Assembly (NCBI RefSeq): GCF_018252635.1
Contig: NZ_JAGTXM010000001.1
Span: 122 to 64,121 of the forward strand
DNA length: 64,000 bases
From: Citrobacter amalonaticus
GTDB lineage: Bacteria > Pseudomonadota > Gammaproteobacteria > Enterobacterales > Enterobacteriaceae
Direction of reading: 5' to 3'
Under the pieces are notes generated by a model. It did not search any database and was not told the origin of the DNA. It was given only the letters and a program-made list of their open reading frames with translations. A program made the translations under genes and the position numbers. Positions 11,874 through 21,464 of the stretch are shown piece by piece. Each line of letters opens with the position of its first letter. The first letter of the stretch is position 1.

Positions 11874-13502
11874 GTGCTAACTCTGCTCCACCTGCTTTCT
11901 GCTGTCGCCCTGTTGGTCTGGGGAACCCACATTGTACGTACTGGCGTGATGCGCGTCTTCGGTGCTCGCCTGCGTACCGTGCTTAGCCGTAGCGTTGAAA
12001 AAAAACCACTCGCCTTCTGCGCGGGGATTGGCGTCACTGCGCTGGTGCAGAGCAGTAACGCCACTACCATGCTGGTGACCTCGTTTGTTGCCCAGGATCT
12101 TGTCGCGCTGACGCCTGCGCTGGTGATTGTGCTCGGTGCTGATGTGGGGACCGCGCTGATGGCGCGTATTCTCACCTTCGATTTATCGTGGCTGTCGCCG
12201 CTGCTGATTTTTATCGGCGTGATCTTCTTCCTCGGCCGTAAACAGTCACGCGCCGGACAGCTGGGGCGCGTGGGGATAGGTCTGGGACTGATCCTGCTGG
12301 CGCTGGAGCTGATTGTCCAGGCTGTCACGCCTATAACACAGGCCAACGGCGTGCAGGTGATTTTTGCCTCGCTGACCGGCGATATCATGCTGGATGCGTT
12401 AATTGGCGCGATGTTCGCGATCATCAGTTACTCCAGCCTCGCGGCGGTGCTGTTAACGGCCACCCTGACGGCGGCGGGAATCATCTCCTTCCCGGTGGCG
12501 CTGTGTCTGGTGATTGGCGCCAACCTCGGTTCTGGCCTGCTGGCAATGCTCAACAACAGCGCAGCCAATGCCGCTGCCCGTCGCGTAGCGCTTGGCAGTC
12601 TGCTGTTCAAGCTGGTGGGCAGCCTGATTATTCTGCCGTTTGTCCATCCACTGGCGAATCTGATGGATGAACTGCCGCTGGCGAAATCGGAGCTGGTTAT
12701 CTATTTCCATGTCTTCTACAACCTGGTGCGCTGCCTGGCCATGATTCCCTTTGCCGAGCCGATGGCGCGTTTCTGTAAGCGCATCATCCGTGACGAGCCG
12801 GAGCTGGATGCGCATCTCAAGCCAAAACACCTGGACGTGAGTGCGCTGGATACGCCGACCCTTGCGCTGGCCAATGCCGCCCGCGAGGCGCTGCGCATCG
12901 GTGATGCGATGGAACAGATGATGGAAGGGCTGAAGAAGGTCATGCACGGCGAGCCCCGTGAAGAGAAAGAGCTGCGCAAAATAGCGGATGACATCAACGT
13001 ACTCTACACCGCCATCAAGCTCTATCTGGCGCGAATGCCGAAAGAGGAACTGGCGGAAGAGGAGTCGCGCCGCTGGGCGGAGATCATCGAGATGTCGCTC
13101 AATCTTGAACAGGCATCGGACATTGTGGAGCGCATGGGCAGCGAAATTGCTGACAAGTCGCTGGCGGCACGGCGGGCATTTTCGATTGAAGGATTAAAAG
13201 AACTGGATGCGCTCTACGACCAACTGCTCAGTAATCTGCAACTGGCGATGTCGGTATTCTTCTCCGGCGACGTGGCCAGCGCCCGGCGATTGCGTCGCAG
13301 CAAACATCGTTTCCGGATCCTGAATCGTCGTTACTCGCATGCGCACGTTGATCGTCTTCATCAGCAGAACGTACAAAGCATCGAAACCAGTTCTCTGCAT
13401 CTGGGGTTATTGGGCGATATGCAGCGGCTGAACTCGTTGTTTTGTTCCGTGGCTTACAGCGTGCTGGAACAGCCGGATGAGGACGATGAACGGGAGTACT
13501 GA
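11874..13502 (+). CDS. yjbB: Na/Pi-cotransporter family protein YjbB
   Basis: A 542-residue inner-membrane protein. The N-terminal half has two Na/Pi-cotransporter repeats with the QSSNATTMLVTSF and SYSSLAAVLL signatures. The C-terminal part (from about residue 330) is a PhoU-like helical domain. E. coli YjbB (543 aa) has been linked to phosphate export. The start is GTG at 11874, eleven bases after an AAGGAG ribosome-binding site. It is monocistronic between REP elements. Confidence 0.94.
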   Translation: MLTLLHLLSAVALLVWGTHIVRTGVMRVFGARLRTVLSRSVEKKPLAFCAGIGVTALVQSSNATTMLVTSFVAQDLVALTPALVIVLGADVGTALMARILTFDLSWLSPLLIFIGVIFFLGRKQSRAGQLGRVGIGLGLILLALELIVQAVTPITQANGVQVIFASLTGDIMLDALIGAMFAIISYSSLAAVLLTATLTAAGIISFPVALCLVIGANLGSGLLAMLNNSAANAAARRVALGSLLFKLVGSLIILPFVHPLANLMDELPLAKSELVIYFHVFYNLVRCLAMIPFAEPMARFCKRIIRDEPELDAHLKPKHLDVSALDTPTLALANAAREALRIGDAMEQMMEGLKKVMHGEPREEKELRKIADDINVLYTAIKLYLARMPKEELAEEESRRWAEIIEMSLNLEQASDIVERMGSEIADKSLAARRAFSIEGLKELDALYDQLLSNLQLAMSVFFSGDVASARRLRRSKHRFRILNRRYSHAHVDRLHQQNVQSIETSSLHLGLLGDMQRLNSLFCSVAYSVLEQPDEDDEREY

Positions 13503-13511
13503 TGATAATGA

Positions 13512-13569
13512 ATGCCGGATCCGGCCTACGGGGAAGTAGGTCGGATAAGGCGAAGCCGCCATCCGGCAT
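13512..13569. repeat. REP pair between yjbB and pepE
   Basis: Short REP-type palindromes (GCCGGATCCGGCCTAC and GTAGGTCGGATAAGGCG) lie between the convergent genes yjbB and pepE. Confidence 0.8.
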
Positions 13570-13584
13570 CAGACAACAAATCAA

Positions 13585-14274
13585 CTAAAAGCAGTGTCCC
13601 GCTTCCAGCGACACTGCGTCTTTACCGGCCTGGAACACATACGTGGTGTTCGGGCCGCCAAGCACTGCCTGACCTTTGCTCACGTTAATCCAGTTCCCTT
13701 CCGGCAGACCGATCACCGTCAGCTCTGGCGCGACAACCAGCAGTTCGCGAATACGCTGTTCGCGCGTTTCGCCTTTATGGCCTTCCGGCAGTGCGTTGGT
13801 GAAATGCGGGTTAATCTGCAGCGGGAACAGGCCCAGCGCGTCGAAACCTTTTGGATCGACAATCGGCATGTCGTTGGTAGTGCGAATGGTCTGGCAGGCG
13901 AGGTTCGCTCCTGCACTCCAGCCGATGTACAACGCACCGCGTTTAACCACGTCAACAATCGGTGCCAGCAACCCGCGTTCACGACTCTCTTTCAGCAACT
14001 GAAAAGTATTGCCGCCGCCAACAATGACCACTTCTGCATTTTCAATTGCCGCCAGCGGATCGGCGACGCTATGAATGCCCACCACCTTGACGCCCATGGG
14101 GGCGAATATTGCGGCTGTTTTTTCCGTGTATTCATCCCAGGTTTGCGTCACGCCTGCGAACGGAATAAATACCGCCGTACGGCGACCATTCAATTGTTCC
14201 GCAATCAGCGGCAGCGCATGTTCCATCCAGCCTTTACCTGGCAGCGTCGAGTTACTCAATAAAAGCAGTTCCAT
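13585..14274 (-). CDS. pepE: Alpha-aspartyl dipeptidase PepE
   Basis: A 229-residue cytoplasmic serine peptidase of family S51 that cleaves dipeptides with N-terminal aspartate. The nucleophile elbow GWSAGAN (Ser about 120) and the His-bearing [14 protein letters not shown] segment are present. Length matches E. coli and Salmonella PepE. It is convergent with yjbB and forms the left border of the accessory block that separates it from rluF. Confidence 0.96.
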   Translation of the reverse strand: MELLLLSNSTLPGKGWMEHALPLIAEQLNGRRTAVFIPFAGVTQTWDEYTEKTAAIFAPMGVKVVGIHSVADPLAAIENAEVVIVGGGNTFQLLKESRERGLLAPIVDVVKRGALYIGWSAGANLACQTIRTTNDMPIVDPKGFDALGLFPLQINPHFTNALPEGHKGETREQRIRELLVVAPELTVIGLPEGNWINVSKGQAVLGGPNTTYVFQAGKDAVSLEAGHCF

Positions 14275-14841
14275 CTTTTACTCCATGAAATCAGAAAATT
14301 ACAAAACGCGATAATGCTACCACTGTCGGAATAGCGACTTACTGACATGGCTCACTATGTTGAAAGGGGGAAACAGCAATTTATAACCTAACGGCTAGCT
14401 TAATTTCAGCTACATTTTATGTTTTAAAGGAGAACTATTCTTAGATACGATTTATTCTCAATTTTCATATTTTTGTAACTAAATATGTCAAATAAAAGAC
14501 ATTGATTTACGTAACCCACTGAAATATAGGATTTTTACCAAAGTATTGATTTTGTGTATCTTTTTGTTTTCCCTATAATCCACAAGGTAAATTCCGAAAA
14601 AAAGATCGATTGCAACGATCGATATCTCGTTAGTGATAGCAATAATCTATTAATTATTGTCTATCGATCAGGTTTGACAATCAATTTTGCTCATGTACTA
14701 TTCGGGTTGAATCAATATTATATCGACAATAACAGTGTAGGGGCGCTGGACAATGTCAGCATAATAATCTCGCCGGAAAGCGGACTTCCCTCATGAGAAT
14801 AAATATATAAGGCTGTCCAGGATATAGGGAGGATAATCTGT
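14275..14841. other. AT-rich 567-bp region between pepE and a LuxR-type gene
   Basis: A non-coding-looking, strongly AT-rich stretch marking the boundary between backbone and the first accessory block. An 80-codon GTG-started frame at 14554-14796 has no ribosome-binding site and no recognisable domain, so I do not call it. The segment probably holds the promoters for pepE and the regulator. Its composition suggests acquired DNA and possible H-NS silencing, which is an inference. Confidence 0.6.
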
Positions 14842-15387
14842 ATGACAATGGAATATGTAAAAAAGTGCCGTATTGCCAGTTGGCCTGAAAATGATTTTTA
14901 TTTTTCCAGAGGAATTTCTGTTCTGGCCAGGAGATTAATTAATTCTCATTCCGACTCAGGCTATCTGTTTATTCATCTTAATAACTACACGTTAAAGAAT
15001 TTCTTTCAATCGTTCTCTCAATTAAGTAAGAGCGGTTATCAGTTAATTATTATTTCCAGCCAGCGCCTCATGCCCCTGGCCTTTTTCTGGCACCTGAAAT
15101 GCCAGGCGGTCAGCGCTATTTTTGAATCGCGTTGTTCGGTGAGTGATGTTATTCGCGGTCTGGACACGGTGGCGATGGGGCGTCAAATCGTATGGTCATT
15201 CCCTGGCCCTGCCTGCCGACTCTCTTCGAGGGACGTTCTGCTTCTGCGACACTACCTTGAAGGCGGCAGTATGAGTTACTTACAAGAGAAACACGGTCGC
15301 GCCTATTCTACCCTGCAAGGATGGAAAACCACTGTGGCGCGGAAATTTAAAGTAAGAAAACTTGAACATCTCCTTATTCTGAACTGA
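14842..15387 (+). CDS. LuxR/FixJ-type transcriptional regulator
   Basis: A 181-residue protein with an atypical N-terminal receiver-like region (about 1-120, no clear Asp phosphorylation motif). The C-terminal helix-turn-helix, RLSSRDVLLLRHYLEGG...YSTLQGWK, is of the LuxR/GerE type. The layout resembles adhesin and fimbria regulators such as EcpR. An AGGGAGG ribosome-binding site lies 8-9 bp upstream of the ATG. It is 97 bp upstream of and co-directional with the autotransporter gene, so control of that gene is a reasonable inference. AT-rich codon use points to transfer. Confidence 0.7.
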   Translation: MTMEYVKKCRIASWPENDFYFSRGISVLARRLINSHSDSGYLFIHLNNYTLKNFFQSFSQLSKSGYQLIIISSQRLMPLAFFWHLKCQAVSAIFESRCSVSDVIRGLDTVAMGRQIVWSFPGPACRLSSRDVLLLRHYLEGGSMSYLQEKHGRAYSTLQGWKTTVARKFKVRKLEHLLILN

Positions 15388-15496
15388 ATAACACACTTAA
15401 AAATACGTTTTCTTATCTTCTGACAGTGTGTGAAATAGTCACACGCTGGACAGGAGTGCTCGTTAAATATGGATTATATTAATTATGGATTTCGAT

Positions 15497-18337
15497 ATGA
15501 AACGCGTCTTTTACCATGCTTTTTTCCCTGCATTATGCTTGACGGCGTCCCCGCTTGCGGCAGCAGAAACGCTGCCGACGCCTTATCCACCGGTACAAAC
15601 TACCACGATGCCGGACAACTTGCTGTTGAATCCGGACTATACCAATCACTGGGATTGGGTGAAAGAAACGTGGGAAAAAGGCTATCCCAGTTTTTCGATA
15701 AAAGATAAAAAGTATATTGCTAACCAGGAAATCGTACTTCTGAACCCTGCTTTTTCTAAGCAGGTCGTGACGTTATTAAATGAGTCTTACAGTTATAATA
15801 ATACTTTAAATTCCGTCCAGCTCAATATCGGTGACGGATTGTACAATGCGGCCGGTTCTGAAGCGGTGAATACCACGGTGAAAGGGGAATACACCAATAG
15901 CAAAGGGAATATCGAAACCGGTGTCTTACAGCTGAATAGTGGTGGCAAAGCCTTCCATACGCGGGTTGAAAATAACGGTGCCCTCACGCTGAATGGCGAT
16001 TCCGAAGCCTATGACACAGTGGTAACAACAGGCGGAAGACAGACTGTGGGGGGGCGTGGGTATGCCCAAGCGAATCTCATTGATGGCGGTACACAGGAGC
16101 TTTCTGTCACCAGCACCGCGCTGGTTGAAGATACGATTGTGCAAAATGGTGGTCAGCAGATCATTTATAACGGCACGGCGAAAAACTCTCATATTGGCGC
16201 GGGCAGTTATCAGTTGGCCAGCGGTCTGGCTCTGGACACGTTCCTGTATAACGGCGCATTCCAGCAGGTTTATAGCGGAAAAGGCGCAGAATATGTCGCT
16301 GACCGGGATACCACTGTCTATGCGGGCGCACGACAAACGATTACCACCGGCATTTCAGAAAATGCGCAGGTTTATGGTACGCAGGTGATCAGTGGCGTAG
16401 ACGGTCAATGGAACGGTGGAGACTGGATTTCCGACAGCAATTCAAAAGTGCGCGTCAACGGACAGCAGGCGAAGAATGCCACTATTCATGCCGGTGGTTT
16501 GCAACGTATTCAAACCGGTAATGCGGACGGGACGCAGGTCTACGGCACGCAACTGGTTAATGGTCAGAAAGGCGGTTGGTCTGGCGGAAACTGGGTTGAG
16601 CAGGATGGCTGGACGGGCGGTGATCGCGCCAACGCGACCAACACAACCGTGCACGCTGGTGGCCTCCAGCAGCTAGCCTGGTACGGCGAAGCCAGTAACA
16701 CAATCGTGGATGGTGGACGCCAGGAGGTGCTCGCGCGGGGACATATTTCAAACACAACGCTTCGCAATGGCGGGAGCAGCCTGATTGCCTATGGCGGTTA
16801 TTCAACTGACGCGCTGACAGTAGAAGACGGGACGCTGACGATGGAAGGAGGAAGCGTTCACGACTGGACAGGAAATCTGGGTAAGGGCGCCTGGGCTGCC
16901 GCCGTGGACTTACAAAGCCCCTCTTCGGTTCTCTATCTGAAACACAATGCGGACACCGCTGAGTCCGTCGCGACGATTAAAGCTTTAACGAACAATGGTG
17001 TCGTCAGTTTTAGCGCGCCAGAGGGACACGTTGCGGGGCAGTTTAACCGTCTGGAACTCACGACGCTTGAAGGGAACGGTACTTTCGTCATGAACACCAA
17101 TTTATCTGGTGGAATGGGCGATTTTCTGAACGTTTCTGAATCTGTCAGCGGGCAATTTAACGTCACGGTTCGGGATTCTGGAAGTGAGTTACGTAGCCGT
17201 ACTGCTGCGCCTTACCATCTGATTTATGCAAACGGGAGTGCGGCAGATACCTTTGCGATGACAAACGGCAGTGTCGATCTTGGTGCATATAAATACTATC
17301 TGGTGCATGGCGCTGACAGCGACAAAGACAACTGGTATCTGTCGCCGCAGGCGAATACGCCAGAGCCAGGTCCCGATCCTGAGCCAGGCCCGGGGCCTTC
17401 TCCGAATCCGGAACCGGAGGTAAAACCGGATTTATCAGAAAGCGCTAAAGCAGTAATTGCCATGGCGAATGTGACCCCTACCTTATGGGACGCTGAGCTG
17501 ACAACGCTGCGGACACGTCTGGGTGAAATTCGTCAGATGCGTGACCATGAAAATGGCGCATGGGGTAAATACATTAGTAGCCGGTACCGGGTGTCTACAG
17601 AGCACGTAGGTTATCGTCAGGATGTAAATGGTGTGATGTTTGGCGGTGATACACGTTTTGAGCTGGAAGACAGCGCGTTGATTGTGGGGAGTATGGCTTC
17701 TTATACGCGTGCGGATCTCGACGCATCCAGCACCAACGGCAAAGCCGACAGTTATGGGATCGGGCTGTATACGACCTGGTTACACGACAGCGGTTATTAC
17801 CTTGATGGTGTATTAAAAGCCAACTATTTCCGTACTGAGAATAACCCTTACTTCAACGGTGGGCGCACCCATGCAAAAGATAACACCGTTGGTGGTGGTT
17901 TGTCCGTCGAGGCCGGGAAGCATATCGCGCTGGAGAGCTGGTTTGTTGAACCGTACATTCAGGCCTCGTGGTTTATGGGGGACAAAACCCATTACAAACT
18001 CGACAGCGGTATGTCGGTTAATGCGGATGCGACCCGCTCCCTGAAAGGGGAAACGGGGTTAACCTTCGGTAAAAATGTGACGCTGGCAGACGGGACAATG
18101 TTACAGCCTTATGCGAGACTGGCCGTTCGTCATGAGTTTATGAAGAATAACGATGTCGTTATTAACCACACCGAGAAGTTTACCAACGATCTGTCTGGCA
18201 CCAGCGGGAAATACGGCCTGGGGATGACAGCAAAACTGAACGACAGATGGTCCGCCTGGGGAGAGGTAAGCTACGAAAAAGGTCAACATATCGAGACGCC
18301 TTATAGTGGCCAACTGGGCTTCCGCTACAGTTTCTGA
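15497..18337 (+). CDS. AIDA-type autotransporter adhesin (type Va secretion)
   Basis: A 946-residue autotransporter. The signal peptide is MKRVFYHAFFPALCLTASPLAAA. The passenger (to about residue 625) carries repeated glycine-rich AIDA-like units of the form GG.Q.V..G.A..T.V..GG. A proline-rich linker with PEP/PGP repeats follows, then a 12-strand-type beta-barrel of about 280 residues ending in LGFRYSF with the terminal aromatic residue. I chose the ATG at 15497 because it begins the signal peptide; an in-frame ATG at 15485 adds four residues. Host-cell or biofilm adhesion is inferred from the family; the ligand is unknown. Confidence 0.88.
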   Translation: MKRVFYHAFFPALCLTASPLAAAETLPTPYPPVQTTTMPDNLLLNPDYTNHWDWVKETWEKGYPSFSIKDKKYIANQEIVLLNPAFSKQVVTLLNESYSYNNTLNSVQLNIGDGLYNAAGSEAVNTTVKGEYTNSKGNIETGVLQLNSGGKAFHTRVENNGALTLNGDSEAYDTVVTTGGRQTVGGRGYAQANLIDGGTQELSVTSTALVEDTIVQNGGQQIIYNGTAKNSHIGAGSYQLASGLALDTFLYNGAFQQVYSGKGAEYVADRDTTVYAGARQTITTGISENAQVYGTQVISGVDGQWNGGDWISDSNSKVRVNGQQAKNATIHAGGLQRIQTGNADGTQVYGTQLVNGQKGGWSGGNWVEQDGWTGGDRANATNTTVHAGGLQQLAWYGEASNTIVDGGRQEVLARGHISNTTLRNGGSSLIAYGGYSTDALTVEDGTLTMEGGSVHDWTGNLGKGAWAAAVDLQSPSSVLYLKHNADTAESVATIKALTNNGVVSFSAPEGHVAGQFNRLELTTLEGNGTFVMNTNLSGGMGDFLNVSESVSGQFNVTVRDSGSELRSRTAAPYHLIYANGSAADTFAMTNGSVDLGAYKYYLVHGADSDKDNWYLSPQANTPEPGPDPEPGPGPSPNPEPEVKPDLSESAKAVIAMANVTPTLWDAELTTLRTRLGEIRQMRDHENGAWGKYISSRYRVSTEHVGYRQDVNGVMFGGDTRFELEDSALIVGSMASYTRADLDASSTNGKADSYGIGLYTTWLHDSGYYLDGVLKANYFRTENNPYFNGGRTHAKDNTVGGGLSVEAGKHIALESWFVEPYIQASWFMGDKTHYKLDSGMSVNADATRSLKGETGLTFGKNVTLADGTMLQPYARLAVRHEFMKNNDVVINHTEKFTNDLSGTSGKYGLGMTAKLNDRWSAWGEVSYEKGQHIETPYSGQLGFRYSF

Positions 18338-18361
18338 CCGTTCTGTTTAAGCGTTAATGAA

Positions 18362-18392
18362 AGCCCGTGCATCCTGCGCGGGCTTAATTATT
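18362..18392 (+). terminator. Terminator after the autotransporter
   Basis: AAGCCCG and CGGGCTT arms form a hairpin 25 bp beyond the autotransporter stop, followed by an A/T-rich run. Confidence 0.65.
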
Positions 18393-18449
18393 GCAAAAGA
18401 ACCTGTCCGTAGACGTATCTCCTTAAGAGAGGATCGCGCCCTGAACAGG

Positions 18450-18719
18450 CTAAGCGCCAGGAGCTGACACGGAGAGCAAACCTAAAATTCTCCGGGTCAG
18501 TTCTTCCTCGTCGCCCGCCTGAGTCGGGTGGTTGAACCTGACGAGGGGAGCAGAGCTTCTGGTTTGCTCATAAGCGTTTTCAAGCAAGCCGGGTTCACTA
18601 CTCATGCTGTTTATCACCGTGGATAACACATTGATCGCCACCTGAGAGGCACGCAGGTCAAAGGTCAGCTCATCAATGGCTTTCTCAAGGATTTCAATGC
18701 GTTCATTTAAATCAGTCAT
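18450..18719 (-). CDS. Small coiled-coil hypothetical protein
   Basis: An 89-residue acidic protein beginning MTDLNERIEILEKAIDELT. The first 40 residues show a heptad pattern suggesting a coiled coil, and the tail has EEELTRRILGLLS. The ATG at 18719 is preceded by AGGAG at five bases, which is better than a GTG two codons earlier. I do not recognise the family. Size and architecture recall small adapter proteins such as IraP or YecF, but the sequence similarity is too weak to claim this. It lies downstream of the YghA-like gene in the same direction. Confidence 0.65.
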   Translation of the reverse strand: MTDLNERIEILEKAIDELTFDLRASQVAINVLSTVINSMSSEPGLLENAYEQTRSSAPLVRFNHPTQAGDEEELTRRILGLLSVSAPGA

Positions 18720-18827
18720 TTGCACTCCTGATTGTCGGTAAAATACTGCACTTAAGGGGAGCCTTTTGCCTTAGCGGCCAATGCCTGCGTCAACGTTCTC
18801 CTGTAAGAGGTGGCGGCACATCACTGG

Positions 18828-19736
18828 CTATAACGTCCCGGTTCCGCCGTCAGAACACCAGACCTGCCCGGAGGTATAGCTATTCTCCGGAGCCGCCAGG
18901 GTGACATACAATGGGGCAATCTCAACGGGCTGACCAGGACGACCGAGCGGCGCATTGGCTCCAAATTGCTCGATTTTCTCCTGTGGCTGACCGCCACAAC
19001 ACTGCAAAACCGTCCAGTAAGGACCTGGGGCAACGGCATTTACCCGGATCCCTTTCGATGCCAGTTGTTTTGCCAGCGATTTCGTAAAAGCTACGATCGC
19101 TGCTTTCGTCTGCGCATAGTCAAGCAGGATCTCGCTGGGCTCATAGGCCTGCACCGAGGAGGTATTGATAATCACGCTACCCGCCTGAAGGTGGGGAATT
19201 GCCGCTTTCGTAATCCAGAACATGGCATAGACATTGGTCTTGAATGTAGCATCAAAGGCCTCGGTGGTGAGCTCTTCAATCGACTCACAGAATTGCTGGC
19301 GCCCGGCGTTGTTAACCAGGATATCCAGACCGCCTAAAGACTCTGCGGCCTGACTGACCAGTTGCTGGCAAAACGATTCATCACGAATATCCCCGGGAAG
19401 CGCTACGGCTTTTCTTCCGGCTTTTTTAATCAGTGCGACGACCTCGCGAGCATCTTCTTCTTCAGCGGGAAGATAATTGATTGCCACATCCGCCCCTTCG
19501 CGGGCGTAAGCAATTGCCACCGCCCGGCCAATCCCCGAGTCTCCTCCGGTAATTAACACTCTTTTGCCGTTAAGCCGACCGCTGCCCTGGTAGCTTTCTT
19601 CACCATGGTCAGGGCGTGGTTGCATTTTCCCGGCAAGTCCCGGAAAAGGTTGTTTTTGGTGTGGAAAAGGCGGAGCGGGAAAACGTGCTGAATTCGTTTT
19701 ATTTGTTTCCGATTTCCCATTATATTTGTCAGCCAT
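18828..19736 (-). CDS. YghA-type short-chain dehydrogenase
   Basis: A 302-residue NAD(P)-dependent SDR oxidoreductase with an N-terminal extension typical of the YghA / general stress protein 39 group (PPFPHQKQPFPGLAGKMQPRPDHG). The Rossmann motif TGGDSGIG, NNAG and the catalytic Tyr-Lys pair in YAQTK are present. The ribosome-binding site AGAGGTGA precedes the ATG. The substrate is unknown; relatives are stress-induced aldehyde or alcohol reductases. It lies 376 bp from and divergent to a YciG-like stress gene. Confidence 0.87.
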   Translation of the reverse strand: MADKYNGKSETNKTNSARFPAPPFPHQKQPFPGLAGKMQPRPDHGEESYQGSGRLNGKRVLITGGDSGIGRAVAIAYAREGADVAINYLPAEEEDAREVVALIKKAGRKAVALPGDIRDESFCQQLVSQAAESLGGLDILVNNAGRQQFCESIEELTTEAFDATFKTNVYAMFWITKAAIPHLQAGSVIINTSSVQAYEPSEILLDYAQTKAAIVAFTKSLAKQLASKGIRVNAVAPGPYWTVLQCCGGQPQEKIEQFGANAPLGRPGQPVEIAPLYVTLAAPENSYTSGQVWCSDGGTGTL

Positions 19737-20112
19737 TCAGTCACCTCTCATTATTTTCTCATCAGAGCTATTAAGCGTAGAACAAAATTGACGACCTGTG
19801 TCTTAATTACTCTGCAGGGGCTAAATTTACTTTGCACGATCGCCTGAGTAATGAGATTTATCCTGGTTTAATTGTGGTGTTTTTAATTCTTTATTATGTC
19901 AGTACGTTAGTCTTTCTCTTTGCAAAATAAGGTGAAAAATAAACGAGGCGGTATTTTTCTTAATTTGTTGAAAATTAAAGCAACCTGCTAAGACAGCAAA
20001 CGGGTATTCAATTTGACTAAACGCAGATAACCACTAACGTTAAGCACTGAACAACGATGGATACGAAATGAAATTCGTATCTGACTGACACAACCGATAT
20101 ATGAGGTGATAT
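19737..20112. promoter_or_regulatory. Divergent promoter region with a 5' leader hairpin
   Basis: This 376-bp AT-rich spacer separates the divergent YghA-like and YciG-like genes. A perfect eight-base-pair inverted repeat, GATACGAA and TTCGTATC, spans 20060-20081. It would form a hairpin in the leader of the YciG-like gene. I see no other certain site; a stationary-phase promoter is plausible but cannot be shown by eye. Confidence 0.5.
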
Positions 20113-20298
20113 ATGGCAGAGCATCGTGGTGGTTCCGGTAATTTCGCTGAAGACCGAGATAAAGCATCTGAAGCGGGCCGCAAAGGTGGTCAGCATAGCG
20201 GTGGAAACTTTAAAAACGATCCGCAACGTGCGTCTGAAGCAGGTAAGAAAGGTGGCCAGAACAGCCACAGTGGCGGTCGCAAATCTGATAATTCCTGA
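20113..20298 (+). CDS. YciG-family KGG stress protein
   Basis: A 61-residue, very hydrophilic glycine-rich protein with two copies of the KGG motif (DRDKASEAGRKGGQHSGG and DPQRASEAGKKGGQNS). This matches the YciG / con-10 general stress protein family. Such proteins are strongly induced in stationary phase in enterobacteria and are probably intrinsically disordered. The GAGGTGATAT ribosome-binding region supports the start. It is a monocistronic gene in the accessory stress block. Confidence 0.88.
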   Translation: MAEHRGGSGNFAEDRDKASEAGRKGGQHSGGNFKNDPQRASEAGKKGGQNSHSGGRKSDNS

Positions 20299-20479
20299 TG
20301 GTTAACGTCAGATTCATCTTTTAGTTAAAAGGGTGCCCTGCGGGTCTGTTCAGGACTCGCAGATATTACTCTCTCTCACAATCGAGACGTTTGAGTATAA
20401 AACATTGGCGATATTTTTATACGTCGATTCTTAATCTTATATCGTAAGGGATCATCATTTAACTCACCAAAAACTAAGG

Positions 20480-20998
20480 TCAGTGGCTTTGCCAGGCAGA
20501 AACCTTTTCCACTAAAACCGCCAGACTATAACAGACCGCTTTTTCAATGACATCCTGACACCCACCAGAAAAAAGTTCCCGCCTGGTCAACGTTTGCCCA
20601 CGGAAACTCCATGCGAACCAGACCGTACCGGCTGGTGTGCCATCTTCTCCACCGTCCGGTCCCGCATATCCGCTAATGGCAATACTGATATCTGTTCCGG
20701 CACGCAGTCGTGCGCCTTCTGCCATTTCCCTGACCGTCTGCTCACTCACGGCGGTATATTTTTCCAGCGTGGTGGCTTGTACACCCAGCATTTTCTGTTT
20801 TGCGCTGTCACTGAAAGTCACGATGCCAATATCATAAAATGCAGCCGTATCCGACTCGGCGCAGAGCGCGGCAGCGAGGTTACCACCCGTGCAGGATTCC
20901 GCCGTTGTTAAGGATAAACCGCGGTCGATAAAGATATTGGCGATTTGTTTTGTTAACTCACCAATGGTTTTGGTTTCGTTGTACGCTGGATGGTTCAT
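20480..20998 (-). CDS. CinA-family amidohydrolase, YdeJ-like
   Basis: A 172-residue protein consisting of the CinA C-terminal (PncC-type nicotinamide-nucleotide amidase) domain. It has the TTAESCTGGNLAAAL motif and the SGYAGPDGGEDGTPAGTVWFA signature. E. coli YdeJ has the same single-domain form. The start at 20998 (MNHPAYNE) has AAGGGGA upstream; a longer frame would run into the preceding DUF421 gene. It is the last gene of a three-gene operon (gap of 10 bp). Whether it is an active NMN deamidase is not known. Confidence 0.83.
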   Translation of the reverse strand: MNHPAYNETKTIGELTKQIANIFIDRGLSLTTAESCTGGNLAAALCAESDTAAFYDIGIVTFSDSAKQKMLGVQATTLEKYTAVSEQTVREMAEGARLRAGTDISIAISGYAGPDGGEDGTPAGTVWFAWSFRGQTLTRRELFSGGCQDVIEKAVCYSLAVLVEKVSAWQSH

Positions 20999-21008
20999 TA
21001 CATTCCCC

Positions 21009-21455
21009 TTAATCATTATCAGGGATAACAGAAATATGGCCATTACGCTCCAGAATAGCATATTTAATTTGACCTGCTTCTGTAATCCCCTGATTTTGCC
21101 GCGCAGCCACCAAAATATCGTCGAGAGAAATATCAACCATTTTCATTTTCTCTAGTAAAGGTACTCCTTTTTCAAGGAGAATAACGGGTGAACCGTCAAG
21201 TGCAGATTCAGCGCCATTTATCTTTTTTTTCATCATGCCGAACACCATATCGACCACAACCAACGTGACAATGGTAATCATGGAGCCGGTTACGGAAAAA
21301 TCATTACCCAGTAATGCCTGCTGAGTCGCTTCGCTGATAATCAGCAATAAAATCAGGTCGAAACTGGTCATTTGTAACAATGCCCGACGCCCCACAATTT
21401 TAAAGACGACCAGTAAAATAAGATAAATGGCTAACGCCCTGAGCACCATTTCCAT
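21009..21455 (-). CDS. DUF421 / YetF-type membrane protein
   Basis: A 148-residue membrane protein with about three N-terminal transmembrane helices (MVLRALAIYLILLVVFKIVG onward) and the RRALLQMTSFDLILLLIISEA signature of the DUF421 (YetF, YdfR) family. A small cytoplasmic C-terminal domain ends in AILERNGHISVI. Family members occur with stress and sporulation genes, and their biochemical role is unresolved. It is the middle gene of the operon, with gaps of 9 and 10 bp. Confidence 0.85.
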   Translation of the reverse strand: MEMVLRALAIYLILLVVFKIVGRRALLQMTSFDLILLLIISEATQQALLGNDFSVTGSMITIVTLVVVDMVFGMMKKKINGAESALDGSPVILLEKGVPLLEKMKMVDISLDDILVAARQNQGITEAGQIKYAILERNGHISVIPDND

Positions 21456-21464
21456 ACTGACCTC

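Noticed and set aside
14554-14796. 80-codon frame in the AT-rich spacer after pepE
   Set aside because: GTG start without ribosome-binding site, low-complexity composition and no recognisable domain.
15469-15708. 79-codon frame overlapping the autotransporter start
   Set aside because: It has an AGGAG some bases upstream, but overlaps the signal peptide and passenger in another frame and has no domain.
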